A stretch of DNA of 64,000 nt. Source: Rhopalosiphum padi. Lineage: Eukaryota; Arthropoda; Insecta; Hemiptera; Aphididae. Numbering within the stretch: the first letter of the stretch is position 1; every line of letters begins with the position of its first letter. Of the stretch, positions 1-11,234 are shown piece after piece. The position numbers and the translations under genes are program-made. Where the stretch lies: the NCBI RefSeq assembly GCF_020882245.1, contig NC_083599.1, forward strand, positions 53,160,748 to 53,224,747, written 5' to 3'. Under the pieces are notes generated by a model. The model saw nothing but the letters and a program-made list of their open reading frames with translations, was not told the DNA's origin and did not search any database.

Positions 1-998
1 ATTATTATGTAAAACCATGCTTCATACTGTTTATGAAGTATCAGCTTCAATGCAATACATGAATGTTAATAATGGTAAATAAGAATCATTTTTACAATCT
101 AGTAGTAAAGGTTTTAAGACACTAACATGAGAATTGAATGTTTTATAAGCAGCTAAAAATATGAATTTTTAATAGTTGTATAAATCATTATGTAAAACTA
201 TGTTTTATAGTTTTTATGATGTATCAGCTTCAATGCAATACATGAATGTTAAGGATGGTAAATAAGAAACATTTTTACAATCTAGTAGTAAAGGTTTTAA
301 GACACTAACATGAGAATTGAGTGTTTTATAAGCAGCTAAAAATATGAATTTGTAATATTTGTATAAATTATTATGTAAAAGCATGCTTCATAGTGTTTAT
401 GCAGTGTCATCTTAAATGAAATATATGAATGTTAATAATGGTAAATAAGAATCATTTTTACAATCTAGTAGTAAAGGTTTTAAGACACTAACATGAGAAT
501 TAAATGTTTTATAAGCAGCTAAAAATATGAATTTTTAATAGTTGTATAAATCATTATGTAAAACTATGTTTTATAGTGTTTATGATGTATCAGCTTCAAT
601 GCAATACATGAATGTTAATGATGGTAAATAAGAAACCTTTTTACAATCTAGTAGTAAAGGTTTTAAGACACTAACATGAGAATTGAGTGTTTTATAAGAT
701 GCTAAAAATATGAATTTGTTATAATTGTATAAATTATTATGTAACAGCATGCTTCATACTGTTTATGAAGTATCAGCTTCAATGCAATACATGAATGTTA
801 ATAATGGTAAATAAGAATCATTTTTACAATCTAGTAGTAAAGGTTTTAAGACACTAACATGAGAATTGAATGTTTTATAAGCAGCTAAAAAAATGAATTT
901 GTTATATGTGTATAAATTATTATGTAAAAGCATGCTTCATAGTGTTTATGCAGTGTCATCTTAAATGAAATTTATGAATGTTTTTAATGGTAAATAAG
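1..998. repeat. Unit 0 (partial): six-monomer block
   Basis: This is the monomer block of a unit whose core lies left of the window. Six monomer anchors (ATGTAAAA-type) are present near 9, 192, 374, 557, 741 and 923. The order of variants, including GTTAAGGATGG, AAGAAACCTTTTT and GTAACAGCATG, matches the block of unit 3 at an offset of 8304 bp, so this unit was probably also a six-monomer unit. Confidence 0.9.
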
Positions 999-3844
999 TA
1001 TTATTTGCTTAATATAATGATCAGGGTTTTTTGAAACTAATTTTATGTTATACTACTATTAATTGACTATCGATTACATTCTATATTCATTTCACATACA
1101 TTGCATAAAACCATTATTATTATCAGAATCTTCTAGTCCATTGTTTAATGTAGGATGTTGATACTTTCCCAAGTTGTAGGAATGTGAATTTCCGTCTCAG
1201 CATGCATCAAGTGATCTGCTGTACTACCATCTGAAAAAATGTAGTCGGTTAAATATGTATAATAGTTGTAGGATAAAATGTCACTAATACATGCCATAAT
1301 TAAAACGAAAATCTTTATATTACAACTAGTACGGGAATACACTGAGAAATTCAGAAATGGAAATAGTCAAACAAAAACTAACACACAAACTTCATTCTTA
1401 TTACATCATTTGTGAAAGCAGTTTGCAGATGAAACTTAAGTACTAATACGAATGTAAAACTGCAAATAGATATGAAATATAAATATATAACAGATGATAA
1501 GATATAATAGTTTTGATAAGACAAAAAAGATCGTACATATCTACTAGAATGTTTTGTTGGATTTGAATGTAAAATAAGTGTTTATAAAGAATACACTTGT
1601 ACAATAACTTAAACTTGCTGTTTTTTTAATAGAATATGACATAACTGTACCTCAAAAATAATACTGATTTGAACATAAATATATCGAATCATTATTGAAT
1701 AAAAGTACCGTAAAGCATCTAATAAAACTAGACGATTTAAATTACAATACTTTGGATTATGGTTTAATGAAAACCTAATTATGAAAAAAACGCAGAAATA
1801 ATAAAAAAAGATTTTTAAAACTGAGGCATATTTTAAGAATGAAAATTAAAAGCTCATTTTGATAACCAATACTATATTCATATTTTTAACAAATTTAAAT
1901 TGATACACTAATATTAATTTACTATCAATTACATTTTATATTCATTACAACTACATTGCATAAAATCATTATTATTATCAGAATCTTCAAGTCCATGTTC
2001 AATGTGGGATGTTGAAACTTTCCCAAATTCCGAAAATGTTAATAAATGTCTCAGCATGCCTTGAGTGATCTACTATAATACTGCCATCTAAAAAAAAAAT
2101 AGTCATATAAATATGTATAATGGTTGGAGAAATTATAATAATGATGATTGATGAGCAAAAAAAGATAATAAGAATCTACCAGAGTGTTGTGTTGAATATT
2201 AATGAAAAAAAAATGTATAAAAAAATATACTTGTACAATAACTTAAACTTGCTGATTTTTAATATGAAAAAAATATAAATTTGTAATATTTGTATTAATT
2301 ATTATGTAAAACCATGCTTCATACTGTTTATGAAGTATCAGCTTCAATGAAATATCTGAATGTTAATAATGGTAAATAAGAATCATTTTTACAATCTAGT
2401 AGTAAAGGTTTTAAGACACTAACATGAGAATTGAATGTTTTATAAGCAGCTAAAAATATGAATTTTTAATAGTTGTATAAATCATTATGTAAAACTATGT
2501 TTTATAGTGTTTAAGATGTATCAGCTTCAATGCAATACATGAATGTTAATGATGGTAAATAAGAAACATTTTTACAATCTAGTAGTAAAGGTTTTAAGAC
2601 ACTAACATGAGAATTGAGTGTTTTATAAGATGCTAAAAATATGAATTTGTTATATTTGTATAAATTATTATGTAAAAGCATGCTTCATAGTGTTTATGCA
2701 GTGTCATCTTAAATGAAATATCTGAATGTTAATAATGGTAAATAAGAATCATTTTTACAATCTAGTAGTAAAGGTTTTAAGACACTAACATGAGAATTGA
2801 GTGTTTTATAAGCAGCTAAAAATATGAATTTCTAATATTTGTATAAATTATTATGTAAAAGCATAATTCATAGTGTTTATGCAGTGTCATCTTAAATGAA
2901 ATATATGAATGTTAATAATGGTATATAAGAATCATTTTTACAATCTAGTAGTAAAGGTTTTAAGACACTAACATGAGAATTGAGTGTTTTATAAGCAGCT
3001 AAAAATATGAATTTGTAATATTTGTATAAATTATTATGTAAAAGCATGCTTCATAGTGTTTATGCAGTGTCATCTTAAATGAAATATATGAATGTTAATA
3101 ATGGTAAATAAGAATCATTTTTACAATCTAGTAGTAAAGGTTTTAAGACACTAACATTAGAATTGAGTGTTTTATAAGATGCTAAAAATATGAATTTGTT
3201 ATATTTGTATAAATTATTATGTAAAAGCATGCTTCATAGTGTTTATGCAGTGTCATCCTTAATGAAATATATGAATGTTAATAATGGTATATAAGAATCA
3301 TTTTTACAATCTAGTAGTAAAGGTTTTAAGACACTAACATGAGAATTGAGTGTTTTATAAGCAGCTAAAAATATGAATTTGTAATATTTGTATAAATTAT
3401 TATGTAAAAGCATGCTTCATAGTGTTTATGCAGTGTCATCTTAAATGAAATATATGAATGTTAATAATGGTAAATAAGAATCATTTTTACAATCTAGTAG
3501 TAAAGGTTTTAAGACACTAACATTAGAATTGAGTGTTTTATAAGCAGCTAAAAATATGAATTTGTAATATTTGTATAAATTATTATGTAAAAGCATGCTT
3601 CATAGTGTTTATGCAGTGTCATCTTAAATGAAATATAAGAATGTTAATAATGGTAAATAAGAATCATTTTTACAATCTAGTAGTAAAGGTTTTAAGACAC
3701 TAACATGAGAATTGAGTGTTTTATAAGCAGCTAAAAATATGAATTTCTAATATTTGTATAAATTATTATGTAAAAGCATGCTTCATAGTGTTTATGCAGT
3801 GTCATCTTAAATGAAATATATGAACGTTTATAATGGTAAATAAG
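999..3844. repeat. Unit 1, nine monomers
   Basis: Length is 2846 bp. The 65-codon minus-strand frame of half A is at 1145-1342; half B starts near 1905 and the monomer block near 2265. Its A half shares the GAGAAATTCAG variant with units 3 and 4. Gamma monomers alternate with period 366: GGTATATAAG at 2920 and 3286, ACATTAGAATTG near 3154 and 3520. The monomer order matches unit 2, without the SINE. Confidence 0.9.
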
Positions 3845-6503
3845 TATTATTTGCTTAATATAATGATCAGGGTTTTTTGAAACTAATTTTATGTTATACT
3901 ACTATTAATTGACTATCGTTTACATTCTATATTCATTTCACATACATTGCATAAAACCATTATTATTATCAGAATCTTCTAGTCCATTGTTTAATGTAGG
4001 ATGTTGATACTTTCCCAAGTTGTAGGAATGTGAATCTTCGTCTCAGCATGCATCAAGTGATCTGCTGTACTACCATCTGAAAAAATGTAGTCGGTTAAAT
4101 ATGTATAATAGTTGTAGGATAAAATGTCACTAATACATGCCATAATTAAAACGAAAATCTTTATATTACAACTAGTACGGGAATACACTGAGCAATTCAG
4201 AAATGGAAATAGTCAAACAAAAACTAACACACAAACTTCATTATTATTACAACATTTGTGAAAGCAGTTTGCAGTTGAAACTTAAATACTAATACGAATC
4301 TAAAACTGCAAATAGATATGAAATATAAATATATAACAGATGATAAGATATAATAATTTTGATAAGACAAAAAAGATCGTACATATCTACTAGAATGTTT
4401 TGTTGGATTTGAATGTAAAATAAGTGTTTATAAAGAATACACTTGTACAATAACTTAAACTTGCTGTTTTTTTAATAGACTATGACATAACCGTACCTCA
4501 AAAATAATACTGATTTGAACATAAATATATCGAATCATTATTGAATAAAAGTACCGTAAAGCATCTAATAAAACTAGACGATTTAAATTACAATACTTTG
4601 GATTATGGTTTAATGAAAACCTAATTATGAAAAAAACGCAGAAATAATAAAAAAAGATTTTTAAAACTGAGGCATATTTTAAGAATGAAAATTAAAAGCT
4701 CATTTTGATTACCAATACTTTATTCATATTTTTAACAAATTTAAATTGATATACTACTATTAATTTACTATCAATTACATTTTATATTCATTACAACTAC
4801 ATTGCATAAAATCATTATTATTATCAGAATCTTCAAGTCCATGTTCAATGTGGGATGTTGAAACTTTCCCAAATTCCGAAAATGTTAATAAATGTCTCAG
4901 CATGCCTTGAGTGATCTACTATAATACTGCCATCTAAAAAAAAATAGTCATATAAATATGTATAATGGTTGGAGAAATTATAATAATGATGATTGATGAG
5001 CAAAAAAAGATAATAAGAATCTACCAGAGTGTTATGTTGAATATTAATGAAAAAAAAATGTATAAAAGAATATACTTGTACAATAACTTAAACTTGCTGA
5101 TTTTTAATATGAAAAAAATATAAATTTGTAATATTTGTATTAATTATTATGTAAAACCATGCTTCATACTGTTTATGAAGTATCAGCTTCAATGCAATAC
5201 ATGAATGTTAATAATGGTAAATAAGAATCATTTTTACAATCTAGTAGTAAAGGTTTTAAGACACTAACATGAGAATTGAATGTTTTATAAGCAGCTAAAA
5301 ATATGAATTTTTAATAGTTGTATAAATCATTATGTAAAACTATGTTTTATAGTGTTTAAGATGTATCAGCTTCAATGCAATACATGAATGTTAATGATGG
5401 TAAATAAGAAACATTTTTACAATCTAGTAGTAAAGGTTTTAAGACACTAACATGAGAATTGAGTGTTTTATAAGATGCTAAAAATATGAATTTGTTATAT
5501 TTGTATAAATTATTATGTAAAAGCATGCTCCATAGTGTTTATGCAGTGTCATCTTAAATGAAATATCTGAATGTTAATAATGGTAAATAAGAATCATTTT
5601 TACAATCTAGTAGTAAAGGTTTTAAGACACTAACATGAGAATTGAGTGTTTTATAAGCAGCTAAAAATATGAATTTCTAATATTTGTATAAATTATTATG
5701 TAAAAGCATAATTCATAGTGTTTATGCAGTGTCATCTTAAATGAAATATATGAATGTTAATAATGGTATATAAGAATCATTTTTACAATCTAGTAGTAAA
5801 GGTTTTAAGACACTAACATGAGAATTGAGTGTTTTATAAGCAGCTAAAAATATGAATTTGTAATATTTGTATAAATTATTATGTAAAAGCATGCTTCATA
5901 GTGTTTATGCAGTGTCATCTTAAATGAAATATATGAATGTTAATAATGGTAAATAAGAATCATTTTTACAATCTAGTAGTAAAGGTTTTAAGACACTAAC
6001 ATTAGAATTGAGTGTTTTATAAGATGCTAAAAATATGAATTTGTTATATTTGTATAAATTATTATGTAAAAGCATGCTTCATAGTGTTTATGCAGTGTCA
6101 TCCTTAATGAAATATATGAATGTTAATAATGGTATATAAGAATCATTTTTACAATCTAGTAGTAAAGGTTTTAAGACACTAACATGAGAATTGAGTGTTT
6201 TATAAGCAGCTAAAAATATGAATTTGTAATATTTGTATAAATTATTATGTAAAAGCATGCTTCATAGTGTTTATGCAGTGTCATCTTAAATGAAATATAT
6301 GAATGTTAATAATGGTAAATAAGAATCATTTTTACAATCTAGTAGTAAAGGTTTTAAGACACTAACATTAGAATTGAGTGTTTTATAAGCAGCTAAAAAT
6401 ATGAATTTGTAATATTTGTATAAATTATTATGTAAAAGCATGCTTCATAGTGTTTATGCAGTGTCATCTTAAATGAAATATAAGAATGTTAATAATGGTA
6501 AAT

Positions 6504-6509
6504 AAGAAT

Positions 6510-6516
<7 letters not shown>
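6504..6516. repeat. Left target-site duplication of the SINE
   Basis: AAGAATCATTTTT is identical to 6820-6832. Its right edge is ambiguous because the T run continues into the SINE tail. The same sequence occurs once in every uninterrupted monomer. Confidence 0.92.
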
Positions 6517-6543
<27 letters not shown>

Positions 6544-6756
6544 TTTAAGGCTTCGACAACTTAGGTCATTAGCCTGTAGGTTGGTAGGGTTGGTACAGTA
6601 GGGTTGAAACAGTAGGGGTGTTACACGTGAGTGTATTTGGCAGAATTTTTAATGGGGCACCCGTAGGTTTCTGCCATGCCCCGGGGTGGGGGGATGGCAG
6701 CACTTGTTCTCCGGACACCGTGACTTGCCCGGAGAAAAATGCCACCCAGTGGCCGA

Positions 6757-6766
6757 GGATCGAACC
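6757..6766 (-). promoter_or_regulatory. SINE Pol III B box
   Basis: The minus strand reads GGTTCGATCC, matching the B-box consensus GGTTCRANYC. It is 32 nt downstream of the A box, a normal tRNA-like spacing. Confidence 0.85.
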
Positions 6767-6798
6767 GGAGCCGGCTGCGCCGCAGCCGACGAATTAAA

Positions 6799-6809
6799 CC
6801 GCTCGACCA
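6799..6809 (-). promoter_or_regulatory. SINE Pol III A box
   Basis: The minus strand reads TGGTCGAGCGG, which fits the internal tRNA promoter A-box consensus (TRGCNNAGYGG) with one mismatch. It lies 11 nt from the 5' end of the element. Confidence 0.8.
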
Positions 6810-6819
6810 CCCCGTCCCC

Positions 6820-6832
6820 AAGAATCATTTTT
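6820..6832. repeat. Right target-site duplication of the SINE
   Basis: AAGAATCATTTTT directly follows the 5' end of the element, and the monomer then resumes in register (ACAATCTAGTAG). Confidence 0.93.
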
Positions 6833-7005
6833 ACAATCTAGTAGTAAAGGTTTTAAGACACTAACATGAGAATTGAGTGTTTTATAAGCAGCTAAAAATA
6901 TGAATTTCTAATATTTGTATAAATTATTATGTAAAAGCATGCTTCATAGTGTTTATGCAGTGTCATCTTAAATGAAATATATGAACGTTTATAATGGTAA
7001 ATAAG

Positions 7006-9302
7006 TATTATTTGCTTAATATAATGATCAGGGTTTTTTGAAACTAATTTTATGTTATACTACTATTAATTGACTATCGATTACATTCTATATTCATTTC
7101 ACATACATTGCATAAAACCATTATTATTATCAGAATCTTCTAGTCCATTGTTTAATGTAGGATGTTGATGATTTCAAAAGTTGTAGGAATGTGAATTTCC
7201 GTCTCAGCATGCATCAAGTGATCTGCTGTACTACCATCTGAAAAAATGTAGTCGGTTAAATATGTATAATAGTTGTAGGATAAAATGTCACTAATACATG
7301 CCATAATTAAAACGAAAATCTTTATATTACAACTAGTACGGGAATACACTGAGAAATTCAGAAATGGAAATAGTCAAACAAAAACTAACACACAAACTTC
7401 ATTCTTATTACATCATTTGTGAAAGCAGTTTGCAGATGAAACTTAAGTACTAATACGAATGTAAAACTGCAAATAGATATGAAATATAAATATATAACAG
7501 ATGATAAGATATAATAGTTTTGATAAGACAAAAAAGATCGTACATATCTACTAGAATGTTTTGTTGGATTTGAATGTAAAATAAGTGTTTATAAAGAATA
7601 CACTTGTACAATAACTTAAACTTGCTGTTTTTTTAATAGAATATGACATAACTGTACCTCAAAAATAATACTGATTTGAACATAAATATATCGAATCATT
7701 ATTGAATAAAAGTACCGTAAAGCATCTAATAAAACTAGACGATTTAAATTACAATACTTTGGATTATGGTTTAATGAAAACCTAATTATGAAAAAAACGC
7801 AGAAATAATAAAAAAAGATTTTTAAAACTGAGGCATATTTTAAGAATGAAAATTAAAAGCTCACTTTGATTACCAATACTATATTCATATTTTTAACAAA
7901 TTTAAATTGATACACTACTATTAATTTACTATCAATTACATTTTATATTCATTACAACTACATTGCATAAAATCATTATTATTATCAGAATCTTCAAGTC
8001 CAAGTTCAATGTGGGATGTTGAAACTTTCCCAAATTCCGAAAATGTTAATAAATGTCTCAGCATGCCTTGAGTGATCTACTATAATACTGCCATCTAAAA
8101 AAAAAATAGTCATATAAATATGTATAATGGTTGGAGAAATTATAATAATGATGATTGATGAGCAAAAAAAGATAATAAGAATCTACCAGAGTGTTGTGTT
8201 GAATATTAATGAAAAAAAAATGTATAAAAAAATATACTTGTACAATAACTTAAACTTGCTGATTTTTAGTATGAAAAAAATATAAATTTGTAATATTTGT
8301 ATTAATTATTATGTAAAACCATGCTTCATACTGTTTATGAAGTATCAGCTTCAATGCAATACATGAATGTTAATAATGGTAAATAAGAATCATTTTTACA
8401 ATCTAGTAGTAAAGGTTTTAAGACACTAACATGAGAATTGAATGTTTTATAAGCAGCTAAAAATATGAATTTTTAATAGTTGTATAAATCATTATGTAAA
8501 ACTATGTTTTATAGTTTTTATGATGTATCAGCTTCAATGCAATACATGAATGTTAAGGATGGTAAATAAGAAACATTTTTACAATCTAGTAGTAAAGGTT
8601 TTAAGACACTAACATGAGAATTGAGTGTTTTATAAGCAGCTAAAAATATGAATTTGTAATATTTGTATAAATTATTATGTAAAAGCATGCTTCATAGTGT
8701 TTATGCAGTGTCATCTTAAATGAAATATATGAATGTTAATAATGGTAAATAAGAATCATTTTTACAATCTAGTAGTAAAGGTTTTAAGACACTAACATGA
8801 GAATTAAATGTTTTATAAGCAGCTAAAAATATGAATTTTTAATAGTTGTATAAATCATTATGTAAAACTATGTTTTATAGTGTTTATGATGTATCAGCTT
8901 CAATGCAATACATGAATGTTAATGATGGTAAATAAGAAACCTTTTTACAATCTAGTAGTAAAGGTTTTAAGACACTAACATGAGAATTGAGTGTTTTATA
9001 AGATGCTAAAAATATGAATTTGTTATAATTGTATAAATTATTATGTAACAGCATGCTTCATACTGTTTATGAAGTATCAGCTTCAATGCAATACATGAAT
9101 GTTAATAATGGTAAATAAGAATCATTTTTACAATCTAGTAGTAAAGGTTTTAAGACACTAACATGAGAATTGAATGTTTTATAAGCAGCTAAAAAAATGA
9201 ATTTGTTATATGTGTATAAATTATTATGTAAAAGCATGCTTCATAGTGTTTATGCAGTGTCATCTTAAATGAAATTTATGAATGTTTTTAATGGTAAATA
9301 AG
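7006..9302. repeat. Unit 3, six monomers, replaced patch in half A
   Basis: Length is 2297 bp. The half-A frame is at 7152-7349. The plus strand reads GTTGATGATTTCAAAAG where most units read GTTGATACTTTCCCAAG, changing frame residues TTWES to TTFEI. The same multi-base replacement occurs only in unit 8. The monomer block (about 8280-9302) matches partial unit 0. Confidence 0.9.
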
Positions 9303-9395
9303 TATTATTTGCTTAATATAATGATCAGGGTTTTTTGAAACTAATTTTATGTTATACTACTATTAATTGACTATCGATTACATTCTATATTCATT

Positions 9396-9534
9396 TCACA
9401 TACATTGCATAAAACCATTATTATTATCAGAATCTTCTAGTCCATTGTTTAATGTAGGATGTTGATACTTTCCCAAGTTGTAGGAATGTGAATTTCCGTC
9501 TCAGCATGCATCAAGTGATCTGCTGTACTACCAT
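9396..9534 (-). pseudogene. Candidate 3' exon or pseudo-exon, half A
   Basis: On the minus strand TTTTTTCAG (the CAG is plus-strand 9535-9537) precedes ATGGTAGTACAGCAG. In the second frame after this site the last 27 codons (9396-9476) read LGKYQHPTLN, then NGLEDSDNNN, and end at TGA. The same stretch of half B differs at five positions, three of them synonymous, plus one 1-nt indel. That frame has two stops further upstream, so if it was once coding it is now broken or enters from a different splice site. The alternative frame GAT-GGT-AGT ends in WESINILH and matches B by an in-frame 3-nt indel, but with mostly replacement changes. No family is recognised. Confidence 0.25.
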
Positions 9535-9646
9535 CTGAAAAAATGTAGTCGGTTAAATATGTATAATAGTTGTAGGATAAAATGTCACTAATACATGCCA
9601 TAATTAAAACGAAAATCTTTATATTACAACTAGTACGGGAATACAC
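9449..9646 (-). other. 65-codon open frame of half A, unproven (reference copy)
   Basis: I do not recognise this product. The frame is open in all 27 complete units, but its first codon is GTG; the first ATG is residue 16 (MACISD...), leaving 50 codons. Residues about 9-20 (IKIFVLIMACIS) are hydrophobic and could suggest a short signal or anchor. No cysteine pattern, catalytic motif or known domain is visible. The frame passes through an acceptor-like TTTTTTCAG at about residue 37, so it may mix intron and exon. Changes among copies (D/E, E/K, H/N, A/I, R/C, TWES/TFEI) are few and often non-synonymous, and flanking non-coding sequence is equally conserved, so openness across units is weak evidence. 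The homologous stretch of half B is not open over its whole length. Confidence 0.2.
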
Positions 9647-10208
9647 TGAGAAATTCAGAAATGGAAATAGTCAAACAAAAACTAACACACAAACTTCATT
9701 CTTATTACATCATTTGTGAAAGCAGTTTGCAGATGAAACTTAAGTACTAATACGAATGTAAAACTGCAAATAGATATGAAATATAAATATATAACAGATG
9801 ATAAGATATAATAGTTTTGATAAGACAAAAAAGATCGTACATATCTACTAGAATGTTTTGTTGGATTTGAATGTAAAATAAGTGTTTATAAAGAATACAC
9901 TTGTACAATAACTTAAACTTGCTGTTTTTTTAATAGAATATGACATAACTGTACCTCAAAAATAATACTGATTTGAACATAAATATATCGAATCATTATT
10001 GAATAAAAGTACCGTAAAGCATCTAATAAAACTAGACGATTTAAATTACAATACTTTGGATTATGGTTTAATGAAAACCTAATTATGAAAAAAACGCAGA
10101 AATAATAAAAAAAGATTTTTAAAACTGAGGCATATTTTAAGAATGAAAATTAAAAGCTCATTTTGATTACCAATACTATATTCATATTTTTAACAAATTT
10201 AAATTGAT

Positions 10209-10566
10209 ACACTACTATTAATTTACTATCAATTACATTTTATATTCATTACAACTAGATTGCATAAAATCATTATTATTATCAGAATCTTCAAGTCCAT
10301 GTTCAATGTGGGATGTTGAAACTTTCCCAAATTCCGAAAATGTTAATAAATGTCTCAGCATGCCTTGAGTGATCTACTATAATACTGCCATCTAAAAAAA
10401 AAATAGTCATATAAATATGTATAATGGTTGGAGAAATTATAATAATGATGATTGATGAGCAAAAAAAGATAATAAGAATCTACCAGAGTGTTGTGTTGAA
10501 TATTAATGGAAAAAAAATGTATAAAAAAAATATACTTGTACAATAACTTAAACTTGCTGATTTTTA
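10209..10566. repeat. Core half B (reference copy, unit 4)
   Basis: This shorter diverged copy of half A begins at the second ACTACTATTAATTTAC and ends at ACTTGCTGATTTTTAAT, next to the first monomer. It contains an A9-A10 run (T tract on the minus strand) immediately before AG at the position matching the acceptor-like site of half A. A 62-codon minus-strand frame (10355-10543) crosses it in several units, but its openness depends on A-run length, so I do not call it coding. Confidence 0.75.
10233..10391 (-). pseudogene. Candidate 3' exon or pseudo-exon, half B
   Basis: This is the half-B counterpart. A T10 tract and AG (plus-strand 10392-10393) precede ATGGCAGTATTATAG. The shared stretch reads LGKFQHPTLN, then after a 1-nt shift GLEDSDNNN. 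It continues past the point where half A stops, ending in residues NEYKM before TAA. One frame is open from the ATGCTGAGA codons to that TAA, giving a short acidic C-terminal peptide. Stops just after the acceptor make a simple coding exon unlikely. The element repeats once per unit. Confidence 0.22.
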
Positions 10567-11234
10567 ATATGAAAAAAATATAAATTTGTAATATTTGTAT
10601 TAATTATTATGTAAAACCATGCTTCATACTGTTTATGAAGTATCAGCTTCAATGCAATACATGAATGTTAATAATGGTAAATAAGAATCATTTTTACAAT
10701 CTAGTAGTAAAGGTTTTAAGACACTAACATGAGAATTGAATGTTTTATAAGCAGCTAAAAATATGAATTTTTAATAGTTGTATAAATCATTATATAAAAC
10801 TATGTTTTATAGTGTTTAAGATGTATCAGCTTCAATGCAATACATGAATGTTAATGATGGTAAATAAGAAACATTTTTACAATCTAGTAGTAAAGGTTTT
10901 AAGACACTAACATGAGAATTGAGTGTTTTATAAGATGCTAAAAATATGAATTTGTTATATTTGTATAAATTATTATGTAAAAGCATGCTTCATAGTGTTT
11001 ATGCAGTGTCATCTTAAATGAAATATCTGAATGTTAATAATGGTAAATAAGAATCATTTTGACAATCTAGTAGTAAAGGTTTTAAGACACTAACATGAGA
11101 ATTAAATGTTTTATAAGCAGCTAAAAATATGAATTTGTTATATGTGTATAAATTATTATGTAAAAGCATGCTTCATAGTGTTTATGCAGTGTCATCTTAA
11201 ACGAAATATATGAATGTTTTTAATGGTAAATAAG
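10567..11234. repeat. 183-bp monomer block (reference, unit 4)
   Basis: Monomer anchors lie 183 bp apart. The first monomer is alpha type (CATACTGTTTATGAAG, then TATCAGCTTCAATGC). The second is beta type (TTTTTAATAGTTGTATAAA, then ACTATGTTTTATAG). Later ones are gamma type (GCATGCTTCATAGTG, then CAGTGTCATCTTAAATG). All share a nearly invariant box of about 35 bp starting ATCTAGTAGTAAAGG and ending AAGACACTAACAT. The final monomer is cut off after GGTAAATAAG, where the next core starts. Confidence 0.9.
10622..10640. repeat. Short perfect inverted repeat in alpha monomer
   Basis: CTTCATA-CTGTT-TATGAAG is a 7-bp stem with a 5-nt loop. It is found in alpha monomers (usually the first of each block) and in alpha-like later ones. 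Beta and gamma monomers break the right arm (TATGATG, TATGCAG). Its function is unknown. Confidence 0.6.

Larger units (their letters stand above)
6517..6819 (-). mobile_element. tRNA-derived SINE, full length, minus orientation
   Basis: A 303-bp GC-rich insertion interrupts the eighth-to-ninth monomer region of unit 2. Read on the minus strand it has a tRNA-like head with a Pol III A box (TGGTCGAGCGG) and B box (GGTTCGATCC), a central body containing TCTCCGGGCAAGTCACGG, two copies of a 14-bp unit (plus-strand 6587-6600 and 6601-6614), and an A-rich tail (about T30 on the plus strand). The A box resembles tRNA-Ser or tRNA-Leu heads. It has a perfect 13-bp target-site duplication, so it moved by LINE-encoded reverse transcription. 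I do not recognise the family. The 66-codon frame at 6621-6821 is a by-product of its GC content. Confidence 0.93.
3845..7005. repeat. Unit 2, nine monomers plus SINE
   Basis: Length is 3161 bp, which is 2845 bp once the 303-bp SINE and its 13-bp duplication are removed. The half-A frame is at 3991-4188 and carries a Glu-to-Lys change (GAATCTTCG on the plus strand). The half-B T tract is one base shorter (T9) than in most units. The last two monomers are split by the SINE between 6517 and 6819. Confidence 0.92.
9303..10208. repeat. Core half A (reference copy, unit 4)
   Basis: This is the longer half of the core. It is homologous to half B over two stretches: the left part (ACTATTAATTGACTATC through the TTCAG acceptor-like site) and the right end (ACTTGTACAATAACTTAAAC followed by TTGCTG). 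Between them A has roughly 500 bp not matched in B, so the two halves are an old duplication followed by indels. The A copies of different units are nearly identical to one another but clearly diverged from B, so the A/B duplication is older than the array expansion. Confidence 0.8.
9303..11234. repeat. Unit 4, four monomers (reference unit)
   Basis: Length is 1932 bp, close to the modal size. The half-A frame is at 9449-9646, half B is about 10209-10566, and monomers fill 10567-11234 with anchors near 10611, 10794, 10977 and 11160. It shares ACAACTAGATTGC, AATGGAAAAAAAATG and CATTATATAAAAC variants with units 5 and 6. A 62-codon minus-strand frame at 10355-10543 runs through half B. Confidence 0.92.

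Noticed and set aside
1..998. CRISPR-like array of regular repeats
   Set aside because: The 183-bp monomers are directly adjacent with no unique spacers, and the genome is eukaryotic.
6740..6819. A real tRNA gene
   Set aside because: A and B boxes are present, but the segment is the head of a 303-bp element with a long body, A-rich tail and target-site duplication. I could not fold a convincing acceptor stem from it.
6621..6821. 66-codon minus-strand frame in the GC-rich segment
   Set aside because: It starts at TTG inside the target-site duplication and runs through the tRNA-like head and body of the SINE. It is a by-product of GC-rich non-coding sequence.
10355..10543. 62-codon frame repeated in half B of several units
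   Set aside because: It depends on the lengths of the A runs near 10394 and 10510 and is lost in many units by 1-nt changes. The part left of the acceptor-like site looks like intron or spacer.
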